DNA of 11,619 bases, taken from NCBI RefSeq assembly GCF_014859565.1, contig NZ_JACUUA010000109.1, forward strand, positions 1-11,619, read 5' to 3'. Positions 1-6,776 of the stretch are shown in pieces. Below the pieces are notes generated by a model. It ran no database searches. It was not told the DNA's origin and worked only from the letters and a program-made list of their open reading frames with translations. A program made the position numbers and the translations under genes. This stretch comes from Marinospirillum sp. GTDB taxonomy: Bacteria; Pseudomonadota; Gammaproteobacteria; Pseudomonadales; Halomonadaceae. Every line of letters starts with the position of its first letter. Within the stretch, counting starts at the first letter, position 1.

Positions 1-72
1 CAAGGGGATGAAGCCTGGATCAAACCGCTGAACAGCAAGGTGTTTCTGAAAGAGTCCAACCCAGCGGCCTGA
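1..72 (+). CDS. 3' end of an unidentified upstream gene
   Basis: An open frame enters from the left edge and runs 23 codons to a TGA at 70-72. It encodes a tail ending in KVFLKESNPAA. Codon choice (CTG, AAC, AAG, GTG, GAG) looks like that of the genuine genes nearby, which supports a true C-terminus rather than noise. I do not recognise the family from so short a piece. The stop codon lies in the loop of a small hairpin (62-79). The gene is co-directional with yafNO but separated by about 140 bp, so it is probably a separate transcription unit. Confidence 0.5.
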   Translation, partial: QGDEAWIKPLNSKVFLKESNPAA

Positions 73-79
73 GCCGCTG
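62..79 (+). other. Hairpin at the end of the upstream gene
   Basis: CAGCGGC (62-68) and GCCGCTG (73-79) form a perfect 7-bp GC-rich stem closed by a 4-base loop, CTGA, that contains the upstream gene's stop codon. No T-tract follows, so it is not a canonical intrinsic terminator. It could protect a 3' end or help terminate together with the hairpin at 99-116. Confidence 0.35.
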
Positions 80-98
80 AGTGACCAGTATCAACGCA

Positions 99-116
99 TG
101 GCTCAGGGATGAGCCA
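99..116 (+). other. GNRA-type tetraloop hairpin, possible terminator part
   Basis: TGGCTCA (99-105) and TGAGCCA (110-116) form a perfect 7-bp stem closed by GGGA, which fits the stable GNRA tetraloop class. It lies between the upstream gene and the yafN promoter region. There is no following T-tract, so a role in termination or transcript stability is only inferred. Confidence 0.35.
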
Positions 117-150
117 ACAATGACCTGAAAATCAAAAAACACACACTACT

Positions 151-212
151 CTGTATTTTTTAATCCATGCTATCCTATACACAATAAAGCACAAACCAGT
201 GCAGAGGTGTTT
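151..212 (+). promoter_or_regulatory. Probable yafNO promoter/operator region
   Basis: This AT-rich stretch lies directly upstream of yafN. Candidate -10 elements are TATCCT (171-176) or CTATAC (175-180); no good -35 match is visible. TGTAT (152-156) and ATACA (177-181) are inverted and could be antitoxin contact half-sites, since YefM/Phd-fold antitoxins repress their own promoters by binding small palindromes. AGAGG (203-207) is the ribosome binding site that favours the ATG at 213. The element assignments are weak; the general location is reasonable. Confidence 0.35.
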
Positions 213-506
213 ATGAGCATGCATGTAATACTTGCCGAAAAAACCGTCAGCATGACGGACTTACGCAAAAACCCAGCCCAGTACTTCATAAACGAGCCGG
301 TTGCGGTATTGTCCAACAACAAACCTGCCGGTTACATGGTATCTGCTTCCGTTTTCGAGCAGCTGCTAAAGGCCGCCGAACAACAGGGAGTACAAACTTT
401 CCGTTCGCGCTTTCGTCTAGAGGAAACCCGGCTCAGGGAAGTTGCTGAACAGGGTGCTTTCTTGCTGGACAGCGCTTCGGATCAAGACCTGGTGTTTGTG
501 GAATGA
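213..506 (+). CDS. yafN: YafN-type antitoxin of the YafN-YafO system
   Basis: This is a 97-residue YefM/Phd-fold antitoxin expected to bind and neutralise the mRNA interferase encoded just downstream and to repress its own operon. The N-terminal dimerisation and DNA-binding part shows the YafN-like runs ILAEK, TDLRKNPAQYF (residues 15-25) and AVLSNNKPAGYMVSASVFE (31-49), very close to E. coli YafN as I recall it. The C-terminal third (about 60-97) is charged and variable, as expected for the toxin-wrapping tail. The ATG at 213 is chosen because AGAGG lies 5 bases upstream; the in-frame ATG at 219 matches the E. coli start, so either is possible. The stop overlaps the toxin start by 4 bases (ATGA), indicating translational coupling. 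Unlike E. coli, there is no dinB upstream. Confidence 0.92.
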   Translation: MSMHVILAEKTVSMTDLRKNPAQYFINEPVAVLSNNKPAGYMVSASVFEQLLKAAEQQGVQTFRSRFRLEETRLREVAEQGAFLLDSASDQDLVFVE

Positions 507-904
507 TCCGGGTGTTTGCCAGTCAGTTGCTGAAACAGCAACTACCCAAGCAAGAGCTGGAGAATCTATTGAGTGACTTCAGGCAATACAAGGATTCTGG
601 TGTATTGCCTGATACCTTCGGCAGGGATGTTCCTTATGATCACCCAAGCAACCTGCCACTGATCCGCAGCGAAGAAGTTCAGCACTTGCATTTGAAACCT
701 GCAAATACTCCCGGGTGGCCAACCCATCTTGCGCCCTTCCGAAGAACCAGCGATATTCATCTGGTCTATTGCCAGGGTGCCATCCACCCGCAGTATTATT
801 ACTTGATGCTGATTCTTGCGCCTGAGGCACATCAACAGGCTCGAAATAACAACAGGATGTTCAAGCTGGCCAGGATGGCAGAAAGCTTTCGGCAGCATTA
901 CTGA
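503..904 (+). CDS. yafO: YafO-type ribosome-dependent mRNA interferase toxin
   Basis: This 133-residue protein is the expected length for YafO, a toxin that associates with the ribosome and cleaves translated mRNA a short distance after the start codon. Recognisable YafO blocks are GVLPDTFGRDVPYD (33-46), PLIRSEEVQHLHL (52-64), HLVYCQGA (86-93) and ILAPEAHQQARNNNRM (104-119), with MAESFR near the C-terminus. The start overlaps the yafN stop in an ATGA arrangement, so production depends on antitoxin translation. The frame is intact and no key block is missing, so the toxin is probably functional. Its stop codon lies in an 11-bp-stem hairpin (893-929). It converges on ssuF, 45 bp away on the opposite strand. 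Confidence 0.93.
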   Translation: MIRVFASQLLKQQLPKQELENLLSDFRQYKDSGVLPDTFGRDVPYDHPSNLPLIRSEEVQHLHLKPANTPGWPTHLAPFRRTSDIHLVYCQGAIHPQYYYLMLILAPEAHQQARNNNRMFKLARMAESFRQHY

Positions 905-929
905 GCCCGCTTTGGACGCAGTAATGCTG
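893..929 (+). terminator. Large hairpin between convergent yafO and ssuF
   Basis: CAGCATTACTG (893-903) and CAGTAATGCTG (919-929) are a perfect 11-bp inverted repeat around a 15-base loop. The stop codon of yafO (902-904) overlaps the end of the left arm. Only a short GTTTAG follows on the plus strand and no T-tract follows on the minus strand, so it is not a classic intrinsic terminator. Its place between two convergent operons suggests a shared end, either as a weak bidirectional terminator or a 3' stabilising structure. Confidence 0.6.
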
Positions 930-949
930 GTTTAGAGTGAAGCCAACAA

Positions 950-1168
950 CTACGCCAGGGTGGCGATGGACACTTCAGTGGATTTCACCAGTGCCAATAC
1001 CGGTGTGCCCACCTGCAAACCCAGCTCTTTCACTGAACGGGTAGTGATGACTGAAGTGACAATACCGGAAGGGGTTTCCACATCCACTTCCGAGACCACT
1101 GGCCCTTCAATGATTTCCTTCACCACGCCCTGAAACTGATTGCGGGCATTGACTGATTTGATGCTCAT
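950..1168 (-). CDS. ssuF: Small Mop/TOBE-domain molybdopterin-binding-like protein
   Basis: This 72-residue protein is a single Mop/TOBE domain, the fold that binds molybdate or other small oxyanions in molbindins and ModE-like proteins. Features include the opening SIKSVNARNQFQGVV, the central GPVVSEVDVETPSGI and the closing TPVLALVKSTEVSIAT, which follow the usual strand-turn pattern and the typical end of this family. TGAGGA lies upstream of the ATG at 1168 as a good ribosome binding site. It follows ssuB by 24 bp as the last gene of the sulfonate operon, the same position as ssuF of Pseudomonas putida (ssuEADCBF), where it is linked to growth on sulfonates or sulfate esters. Its actual ligand is not evident from sequence. 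The symbol rests on size, domain and position. Confidence 0.85.
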   Translation of the reverse strand: MSIKSVNARNQFQGVVKEIIEGPVVSEVDVETPSGIVTSVITTRSVKELGLQVGTPVLALVKSTEVSIATLA

Positions 1169-1192
1169 GTTGTTTCCTCACAAAAGGGTTGT

Positions 1193-1996
1193 TTACCAGG
1201 ACCAGCGCAGCTGCGCCAGTTGATGACCTTCCGGCGCGGATTCGCCGGGCTGTTGCTGCAACACACGGCTCAATACCTGACCGGACAGGGTGGCCACTGC
1301 CGGGCTGGAAGGCTCACGCGGACGCTTGAGTGGAATCGGCTGATCCAGTCCCACCTGTCCTTCCTCCAGTACAATCACTCGATCACCCAGTTGCACCGAT
1401 TCCGGCACATCATGGGTGACCAGTACCACGGTAAAACCGTGACGCTGCCACAGGCGCTCAATCAGTTGTTGCATTTCCAGTCGGGTCAGGGCATCCAGCG
1501 CACCCAGGGGCTCATCCAGCAACAGCAGACGCGGCTGATGAATCAAGGCACGCGCCAGCGCTACCCTTTGCCGCTGACCACCGGATAACTGTGCAGGCCA
1601 GGCATCTGCCTTTTCTGCCAGACCGACCTCGGCCAGCACTTGCTGCGCTCGCGATTTCCAGTTGCCCTTGAGTCCCAGACCAACATTATCGATCACGCTT
1701 TTCCAGGGCAGCAGCCGATCATCCTGAAACATCAGGCGCACATCTTCCCGCCACTGCGACAGGAGCTGACTATTCAGCAATATTTCACCGTCACTGGGGG
1801 CATCCAGCCCGGCCAGCAGGCGCAACAGGGTACTTTTACCACAACCGCTGCGACCCACCAGCGCCACAAACTCACCGGCCTGTATGTCCAGATCAATGCC
1901 TTTGAGCACCTGCAACTCACCAAAATGGCGTTTTAATCCTTGCAGGCGAATGGGGTGTCCTGTCACGACTGTCTTTGGCTCCAGCACAGCATTCAT
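1193..1996 (-). CDS. ssuB: Aliphatic sulfonate ABC transporter ATP-binding protein
   Basis: This cytoplasmic ATPase of 267 residues powers sulfonate import with SsuC and SsuA. All nucleotide-binding motifs are intact: Walker [10 protein letters not shown] (48-56), Q-loop Gln91 in [10 protein letters not shown], signature LSGGQRQR (137-144), Walker B LLLLDEP (157-163), D-loop ALD (166-168) and switch His195. The Q-loop context ...DDRLLPW is typical of the SsuB/TauB branch. The C-terminal extension after about 225 lacks a recognised regulatory domain. The ATG shares one base with the ssuC stop (TGATG), indicating tight translational coupling, and ssuF follows after 24 bp. TauB (taurine) is the main alternative, but linkage to ssuE and ssuD favours SsuB. 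Confidence 0.93.
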   Translation of the reverse strand: MNAVLEPKTVVTGHPIRLQGLKRHFGELQVLKGIDLDIQAGEFVALVGRSGCGKSTLLRLLAGLDAPSDGEILLNSQLLSQWREDVRLMFQDDRLLPWKSVIDNVGLGLKGNWKSRAQQVLAEVGLAEKADAWPAQLSGGQRQRVALARALIHQPRLLLLDEPLGALDALTRLEMQQLIERLWQRHGFTVVLVTHDVPESVQLGDRVIVLEEGQVGLDQPIPLKRPREPSSPAVATLSGQVLSRVLQQQPGESAPEGHQLAQLRWSW

Positions 1997-2796
1997 CAGG
2001 CTTTTCCTCCATTCAGGTAAGCGGGGTTCCAGCGCAGGAAATGACGCTCCACACCGCGCACCAGCACATCAGCCAGTTTGCCCAGCAGGGCATACAGCAA
2101 TAGCGTCAGCACCACGATGTCGGTCTGCATGAACTCCCGCGCACTCATCGCCAGATAACCGATGCCGGAACTGGCGGCAATGGTTTCTGCCACAATCAGC
2201 GTCAGCCACATGAAGCCCAGCGCATACCTCACCCCGACTAGAATGCTGGACAGGGCACCGGGCAGAATCACCTGACGAAACAGCTCTACATTGCTCAAAC
2301 CGTAAGAGCGCCCCATTTCCACCAGTCCGGCATCGACTGAACGAATGCCGTGCAGGGTGTTGATGTAAATCGGAAAAAAGGTTCCCAGCGCCACCAGGAA
2401 CAACTTGCCCGCTTCATCTATGCCAAACCACAGGATCACCAGCGGAATCATCGCCAGATGCGGTACGTTACGGATCATCTGGATCAGGGTATCCAGCAGG
2501 CGTTCAGAAATTCGAAAAGCGCCGTTCAGCAAGCCCAGCGCCAGCCCGATGCCACCACCGATCAGAAAGCCCCAGCCAGCACGGACAAAACTGGCCCAGA
2601 GGTGGGTCAGCAGCTCACCATTCAACAGCAAACTCCAAGCGGCCACCAGCACCTCAGAGGGTGCCGGGGCGATACGGGTGGAGACCCACCCACTCTGCAC
2701 GGCCAGTTGCCACACCACAACCAGCAGTAGCGGCACCAGCCAGGGCAAGAGTGGATCACCGTAACGCTGCACAATGGATCGTTCCGGATTACTCAT
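1996..2796 (-). CDS. ssuC: Aliphatic sulfonate ABC transporter permease
   Basis: This 266-residue inner-membrane permease has about six hydrophobic segments, starting with [18 protein letters not shown] near residue 16 and continuing at roughly 70-90, 112-123, 130-145, 187-205 and 226-243. The conserved cytoplasmic loop that contacts the ATPase is seen at about 158-181 ([24 protein letters not shown]), matching the EAA-loop consensus of binding-protein-dependent permeases. Size and sequence fit the SsuC/TauC family. It lies 21 bp after ssuA and overlaps ssuB by one base, so the three transporter genes are one transcript. The substrate is inferred from the neighbouring ssuE and ssuD genes. Confidence 0.92.
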   Translation of the reverse strand: MSNPERSIVQRYGDPLLPWLVPLLLVVVWQLAVQSGWVSTRIAPAPSEVLVAAWSLLLNGELLTHLWASFVRAGWGFLIGGGIGLALGLLNGAFRISERLLDTLIQMIRNVPHLAMIPLVILWFGIDEAGKLFLVALGTFFPIYINTLHGIRSVDAGLVEMGRSYGLSNVELFRQVILPGALSSILVGVRYALGFMWLTLIVAETIAASSGIGYLAMSAREFMQTDIVVLTLLLYALLGKLADVLVRGVERHFLRWNPAYLNGGKA

Positions 2797-2817
2797 CGGT
2801 CAGCTCCCTCCTGTTCA

Positions 2818-3846
2818 TCAGGGCTTCCAGATGACTGAAGCGACATCAAGACGCCTTGGTATCAGCTTCAGATCGGCAAAGGTATCTGCAATGGCCTGCT
2901 GGTTGGCGATCACCTCGGCTGACAACGGCCATTGCACACCATAGGCATAGTTGCGCAGCGCCGTTTCGGTCACTGCTTCACTCAGCGCAATCTGGGGAGC
3001 CAGAATTCGTGCAGCCTGATCAAAGTTTTTCAGTACCCAGGCGTCAGTTGACTTGAGTTCTTCCAAAGCCCACTGCACGACTTCCGGGTGACGGGTCGCA
3101 AAGGGGCGGGTGGACAGGTAAAAATTGTAGTTGTGAACCACTCCAGTTCCATCCACCAGAATCCGTGCCTTGGTCTGATCCACCGCAGCGGCAGCAAAGG
3201 GATCCCAGATCACCCAGGCATCAATGGAGCCATTCTCGAAGGCCGCTCTGGCTTCAGCCGGTGGCAGGAACACCACACGCACATCCGAATATTGCAGCCC
3301 TTCATCTTCCAGCAATCGCACCAGCAGGTAGTGCACATTGGAACCTCGATTCAGGGCTATCCTTTTACCCTTGAGATCCTTGGCTGAGCGAATTGGAGAA
3401 TTCTGAGGAACCAGTATTTTTTCAGCCTTGGGCGCCGGTGGCTCATGCCCCACATACACCAGATCAGCCCTTGCTGCCTGAGCAAAAACCGGCGGTGTTT
3501 CTCCCACAGCGGCAAAATCAATACTGCCAACATTCAGGCCTTCCAGCATTTGCGGCCCGGCGGTGAACTCAATCCAGCGGGTTTCCACGCCAGCGGCCTT
3601 CAGACGCGCATCCAGATTGCCACGGGCACGCAGGATTGCCAGATTGGAACCCTTTTGCCAGCCCACCCGAAATTCTTTTGCCTGAGTGGTCTGGGCACGC
3701 GCTCCAGCAGACCAGCTGGCAGCGGTTGTTCCCAGAACACTGGCCGCCACTGCCAGTGAAAGGCTGGAACGCAGGAACCAGCGACGATTACCGGTGGTAT
3801 CCAGTGATGATTGATCCAGACTGTTTTGTTTTTGCTGTTCACTCAT
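2818..3846 (-). CDS. ssuA: Periplasmic aliphatic sulfonate-binding protein with Tat-like signal
   Basis: This 342-residue solute-binding protein delivers sulfonates to SsuBC. The start at 3846 is chosen because AGAAGG lies 8 bases upstream; an in-frame ATG at 3879 would add 11 residues but has no convincing ribosome binding site. The leader contains the twin-arginine run NRRWFLRS at 20-27, a hydrophobic stretch SLSLAVAASVLG and a probable cleavage after ARA at 49-51. The mature part opens with FRVGWQKGSNLAILRARG, typical of SsuA, followed by GSIDFAAVGETPPVFAQAA and GKRIALNRGSN, and includes AWVIWDPF in the second lobe. Most SsuA leaders I know are Sec type, so a Tat signal is notable. It sits 42 bp after ssuE and 21 bp before ssuC. 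Confidence 0.92.
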   Translation of the reverse strand: MSEQQKQNSLDQSSLDTTGNRRWFLRSSLSLAVAASVLGTTAASWSAGARAQTTQAKEFRVGWQKGSNLAILRARGNLDARLKAAGVETRWIEFTAGPQMLEGLNVGSIDFAAVGETPPVFAQAARADLVYVGHEPPAPKAEKILVPQNSPIRSAKDLKGKRIALNRGSNVHYLLVRLLEDEGLQYSDVRVVFLPPAEARAAFENGSIDAWVIWDPFAAAAVDQTKARILVDGTGVVHNYNFYLSTRPFATRHPEVVQWALEELKSTDAWVLKNFDQAARILAPQIALSEAVTETALRNYAYGVQWPLSAEVIANQQAIADTFADLKLIPRRLDVASVIWKP

Positions 3847-3888
3847 GATATTAACCTTCTCATTAAATGGATGATGCATGACCGCTGT

Positions 3889-4491
3889 TCAGTAATAAGC
3901 CAGACCCGGTACACCCAGCAGCGGTGAATGCTCACGCTCTCCCGGTGTGGAGACCTTCAAGTCTGGCGTTTCGAGTAACTCCACCAGCTCCTCAGCGGCC
4001 AGTGACAAGCGTTGTTGCAAGGCTTCGGTCAGCTGATAACTGCCGTGCCCGTCTTTTTTAAGATCCTGATCACCCACATAAATACCGGGCAGTTGCACAC
4101 GCGCACCCAGATTCGCCACAACCGGCTTGAGTACATAGTCCAGCACCAGCAGATGGGCGTTGGAACCACCGGTAGCCAGTGACAATACCGCTTTGCTTTT
4201 CAGTCCCTGTTCCGGGATGACATCCAGCAAGAGTTTCAGCCCACCGGAATAAGCGGCCTTATAAACCGGGGTGGCAAACACCACCACATCGGCCTCACGA
4301 ATCGACTGCTGATAAGCCTTGATAGCTGAGTCTTCAAAGCGGGTATAAACCAGAGCGGCAGGATCAAAATCATCCAGCGTCCAGCTTTGCACCTGAGCAC
4401 CGGCATCTTTCAGAAAAGACTCAAGTTTTCTCAGCAGAAAAATGGAGCGGGATTGTTCAGCCGGGCTGGCTGCAACGGTGACAATATTCAT
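3889..4491 (-). CDS. ssuE: NADPH-dependent FMN reductase of the sulfonate system
   Basis: This 200-residue flavodoxin-fold enzyme reduces FMN with NAD(P)H and hands the reduced flavin to the monooxygenase SsuD. The protein starts MNIVTVAASP with the nucleotide-binding loop ASPAEQSRS (8-16), then has ATPVYKAAYSGGLK (73-86), nearly identical to E. coli SsuE, and LATGGSNAHLL (105-115). Tyr119 in VLDYVLKP matches the tyrosine of the pi-helix insertion that marks two-component FMN reductases. The start at 4491 is chosen because GGAGG lies 4 bases upstream; the frame stays open to 4569, but that extension (MIFIIYSADF...) is unlike the family. It is the first gene of the minus-strand operon, divergent from ssuD. 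Confidence 0.93.
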   Translation of the reverse strand: MNIVTVAASPAEQSRSIFLLRKLESFLKDAGAQVQSWTLDDFDPAALVYTRFEDSAIKAYQQSIREADVVVFATPVYKAAYSGGLKLLLDVIPEQGLKSKAVLSLATGGSNAHLLVLDYVLKPVVANLGARVQLPGIYVGDQDLKKDGHGSYQLTEALQQRLSLAAEELVELLETPDLKVSTPGEREHSPLLGVPGLAYY

Positions 4492-4735
4492 GGAACCTCC
4501 TGACAATGAATTGGACTTGCCGAGAAAAGTAACACGCAAAAAATCCGCTGAATAAATAATAAAAATCACTTTGCTATGCAGAAATCAAACAAAGCCGAAT
4601 CAGCATAAAAACTGCTAAGCAATGCAAAAAAACTCGTTTGTTTGCTGAACTTCAAAACAGAACAATGAACGCACAAAAAAATGGATTTATCTCCAACGCT
4701 TTAATTCAATTAATCCTTTAATAAGAGGCACTGCC
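4492..4735. promoter_or_regulatory. AT-rich divergent control region between ssuE and ssuD
   Basis: These 244 bases must hold the promoters of both the ssuEACBF and the ssuD operons. They contain an 8-bp inverted repeat, CAAACAAA (4586-4593) and TTTGTTTG (4637-4644), centred almost on the palindrome TGCTAAGCA (4613-4621), and a 13-bp palindrome TTAATTCAATTAA (4701-4713) 22 bp before the ssuD ATG. LysR-type activators CysB and Cbl control ssu genes in E. coli and bind such AT-rich regions, so these are candidate sites. The palindrome at 4701-4713 overlaps the best ssuD -10 candidate (TTCAAT, 4705-4710), where a repressor could act. No sigma-54 type -24/-12 element was convincing. AGAGG (4724-4728) is the ssuD ribosome binding site. 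Confidence 0.55.
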
Positions 4736-5866
4736 ATGAGTCTTGAAATCTTCTGGTTTTTACCCACCTCCGGTGATACCCGTTATCTGGGTGCCACCAA
4801 TACCGGTCGCCCGGCAACCAATGGATACCTGCGCCAGATTGCCACCACCGCTGAACATCTGGGTTATGACGGCCTGCTGATACCAACAGGTGCCAGTTGC
4901 CTGGACCCCTGGGTAGTGGCTTCTTCGCTGGTGCCGGTCACCAGTCGCATCAAACTGCTGGTAGCCTTGCGCACCTCGATCAGCGGCCCCACCGCCAATG
5001 CCCGTCAGGCTGCTACTCTGGATCAGGCGCTGAATGGTCGCCTGCTGCTGAATGTGGTGCCTGGCGGTGATGCCACCGAGCTGGCGGCAGAAGGCATTTA
5101 TCTGACCCACGATGAGCGTTATGAAGCGGCTGACGAGTTTCTGACTGTATGGCGCAAGCTGCTGGAATCCGGGGAATCGGTTGACCTTGAAGGCAAGTAC
5201 CACGTCATCAAGGGTGCCCGCAACTACTTCCCACCGGTGCAAAAACCCTATCCGCCGCTGTATTTTGGTGGCTCTTCCGAAGCCGCCCACGAGCTGGCCG
5301 GTAAACATGTGGATGCCTATTTAAGCTGGGGTGAACCGCCAGCAGCAGTGGCTGAAAAAATAGCCGATGTGCGTGCCAAGGCTGCCAAACATGGCCGCAC
5401 AGTGCGTTTTGGATTGCGGGTGCATGTGATTGTGCGTGAAACCCGTGAAGAAGCCTGGGCCGCCGCCAACCGCCTGATCGAACACCTGGATGATGAAACC
5501 ATTGCCAAGGCACAGGAGAACTTTGCCCGTATGGATTCAGTGGGTCAGCAACGCATCACCCAACTGCATGGTGGCAAGCGTGACCAACTGGAAGTCAGTC
5601 CTGACTTGTGGGCCGGTGTCGGTCTGGTGCGCGGCGGTGCCGGTACAGCACTGGTGGGTGATCCACAAACCATCGTCAAACGCTTGCAGGAATATCAGGA
5701 TCTGGGTGTGGATACCTTTGTGCTATCCGGTTACCCCCACCTGGAGGAAGCCGTGCGTTTTGCTGAGCTGGTGTTCCCGCTGCTGCCCGGTAAAAAAGCC
5801 ATCAATGCGGAAGGTGTATTCACTGGCGGTGCCTTTGACGCACGTGCCACCCATCGTTCAACCTGA
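4736..5866 (+). CDS. ssuD: FMNH2-dependent alkanesulfonate monooxygenase
   Basis: This cytoplasmic 376-residue bacterial luciferase-like TIM-barrel enzyme uses reduced FMN from SsuE and O2 to split alkanesulfonates into sulfite and an aldehyde. It aligns throughout with E. coli SsuD as I remember it: the start [21 protein letters not shown] with Cys55, RQAATLDQ (90-97), [11 protein letters not shown] (171-181), [13 protein letters not shown] (224-236) and [19 protein letters not shown] (291-309). Residues matching the active-site set Cys54, Arg226, His228, Arg297 and Tyr331 of E. coli are Cys55, Arg228, His230, Arg299 and Tyr333, so it should be active. Methanesulfonate-specific MsuD is an alternative that sequence alone cannot exclude. 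It is divergent from ssuE instead of inside the operon, and an amidohydrolase-like gene follows after 21 bp. Confidence 0.95.
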   Translation: MSLEIFWFLPTSGDTRYLGATNTGRPATNGYLRQIATTAEHLGYDGLLIPTGASCLDPWVVASSLVPVTSRIKLLVALRTSISGPTANARQAATLDQALNGRLLLNVVPGGDATELAAEGIYLTHDERYEAADEFLTVWRKLLESGESVDLEGKYHVIKGARNYFPPVQKPYPPLYFGGSSEAAHELAGKHVDAYLSWGEPPAAVAEKIADVRAKAAKHGRTVRFGLRVHVIVRETREEAWAAANRLIEHLDDETIAKAQENFARMDSVGQQRITQLHGGKRDQLEVSPDLWAGVGLVRGGAGTALVGDPQTIVKRLQEYQDLGVDTFVLSGYPHLEEAVRFAELVFPLLPGKKAINAEGVFTGGAFDARATHRST

Positions 5867-5887
5867 ATCACGGAGAACACCTGTCCC

Positions 5888-6748
5888 ATGACTTCACCCA
5901 AAGTAATCGACCTGCGTTGCCGTCCGGCCTTTCTGCACGATTTTTTTGGTGCCAACCCGGGTTCGCCCGGGTATGAAACGGCTCGCTGGCTGAATCGACG
6001 AGTCGGCACCCGTGGCCCAGATGATCATTTTTCCCGCTCCCTGATCCAGGAAGGCTTTCTGGCCGAAATTCGTGAAGCCGGATTAAGCAAAGCGGTGGTA
6101 GTCGGTCGTCATACATCCGGTCAGCAGATTTCCAACCGCCTGATCCATGAAATCACCCATGGCCATGATGAGCTGCTGGGTATTGCCGGGGTGGACCCAG
6201 TATTACAGGGCACGGAAGCGGCGCTTCAGGAAATCAACCATGCCATCACCCAACTGGGGCTGGCGGGTATTGATCTGGAACCGGGTTTCGGAAAACCAGC
6301 CCGCCACCCGGATGACGCCGTTTATTACCCCGTCTATGAGGAGTGTTCACGCCTTGGTGTACCGGTTTTTCTGATGACCGGCCCCACCACACCGGATCTG
6401 CGTTACAACGACCCTGCGGCACTGTCGAATCTGGCAAAACGTTATCCTGACTTACCGATTGTCTGTTACCACGGCTACTGGCCGAATGCCGCTGAAGCCG
6501 TGGGTGCAGCCTTTCTGCATCAGAATATCTTTCTGGTGCCGGACATGTACCTGTTCCAGCCCGGCAGCCAGGTGTATGTGGATGCCGCCAACAGTTTTCT
6601 GGGTAAACAGTTGCTGTTCGGTTCGTCTTACCCCTTCCGCCCGATCAGACAGAGCATTGATGACTTCCTGCAACTGGGCTTCAGGGAAGATCGACTGGAA
6701 CAACTGCTCTACACCAATGCAGCACAACTGTTTGAACTAAAAGACTGA
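5888..6748 (+). CDS. Amidohydrolase-like TIM-barrel protein, metal ligands largely missing
   Basis: This 286-residue protein matches the amidohydrolase-2 family (Pfam PF04909, relatives of ACMSD) by its layout. It has an N-terminal strand VIDLRCRP (6-13), a central barrel with GIDLEPGFGKPARHPDD (127-143) and VPVFLMTGPT (158-167), then PIVCYHGYWPN (190-200) and LLFGSSYPFRP (242-252). In active members the first strand reads IDxHxH, the middle strand carries a metal His and the late motif reads GSDYP. Here these are Arg10 and Arg12, Met163 and Ser246 or Ser247; only His195 clearly remains. It may therefore be a non-metal enzyme, a binding protein or a subfamily with changed chemistry. It follows ssuD by 21 bp, suggesting a role after desulfonation, for instance on the carbon product. 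The reaction is unknown. Confidence 0.75.
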   Translation: MTSPKVIDLRCRPAFLHDFFGANPGSPGYETARWLNRRVGTRGPDDHFSRSLIQEGFLAEIREAGLSKAVVVGRHTSGQQISNRLIHEITHGHDELLGIAGVDPVLQGTEAALQEINHAITQLGLAGIDLEPGFGKPARHPDDAVYYPVYEECSRLGVPVFLMTGPTTPDLRYNDPAALSNLAKRYPDLPIVCYHGYWPNAAEAVGAAFLHQNIFLVPDMYLFQPGSQVYVDAANSFLGKQLLFGSSYPFRPIRQSIDDFLQLGFREDRLEQLLYTNAAQLFELKD

Positions 6749-6776
6749 GCGTTTAAATACGCTGGAGAACCAACCA

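Noticed and set aside
1220..1936. Plus-strand frames opposite ssuB.
   Set aside because: They are antisense shadows of an ATPase gene with all motifs intact on the minus strand.
4492..4569. Longer N-terminus for ssuE starting at 4569.
   Set aside because: The extra residues are unlike SsuE, and the ATG at 4491 has an excellent GGAGG site.
4622..4648. Short frame MQKNSFVC ending with a Cys codon before ssuD as a cysteine sensor.
   Set aside because: Only one Cys codon, no ribosome binding site, and its stop lies nearly 90 bases before ssuD.
4492..4735. A sigma-54 promoter, since some pseudomonad sulfone and sulfonate genes use SfnR and sigma-54.
   Set aside because: I found no convincing GG-N10-GC pair with the right surrounding bases on either strand.
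4760..5308. A 182-codon minus-strand frame opposite ssuD.
   Set aside because: It lies wholly within ssuD, has no ribosome binding site or family resemblance, and ssuD is certain.
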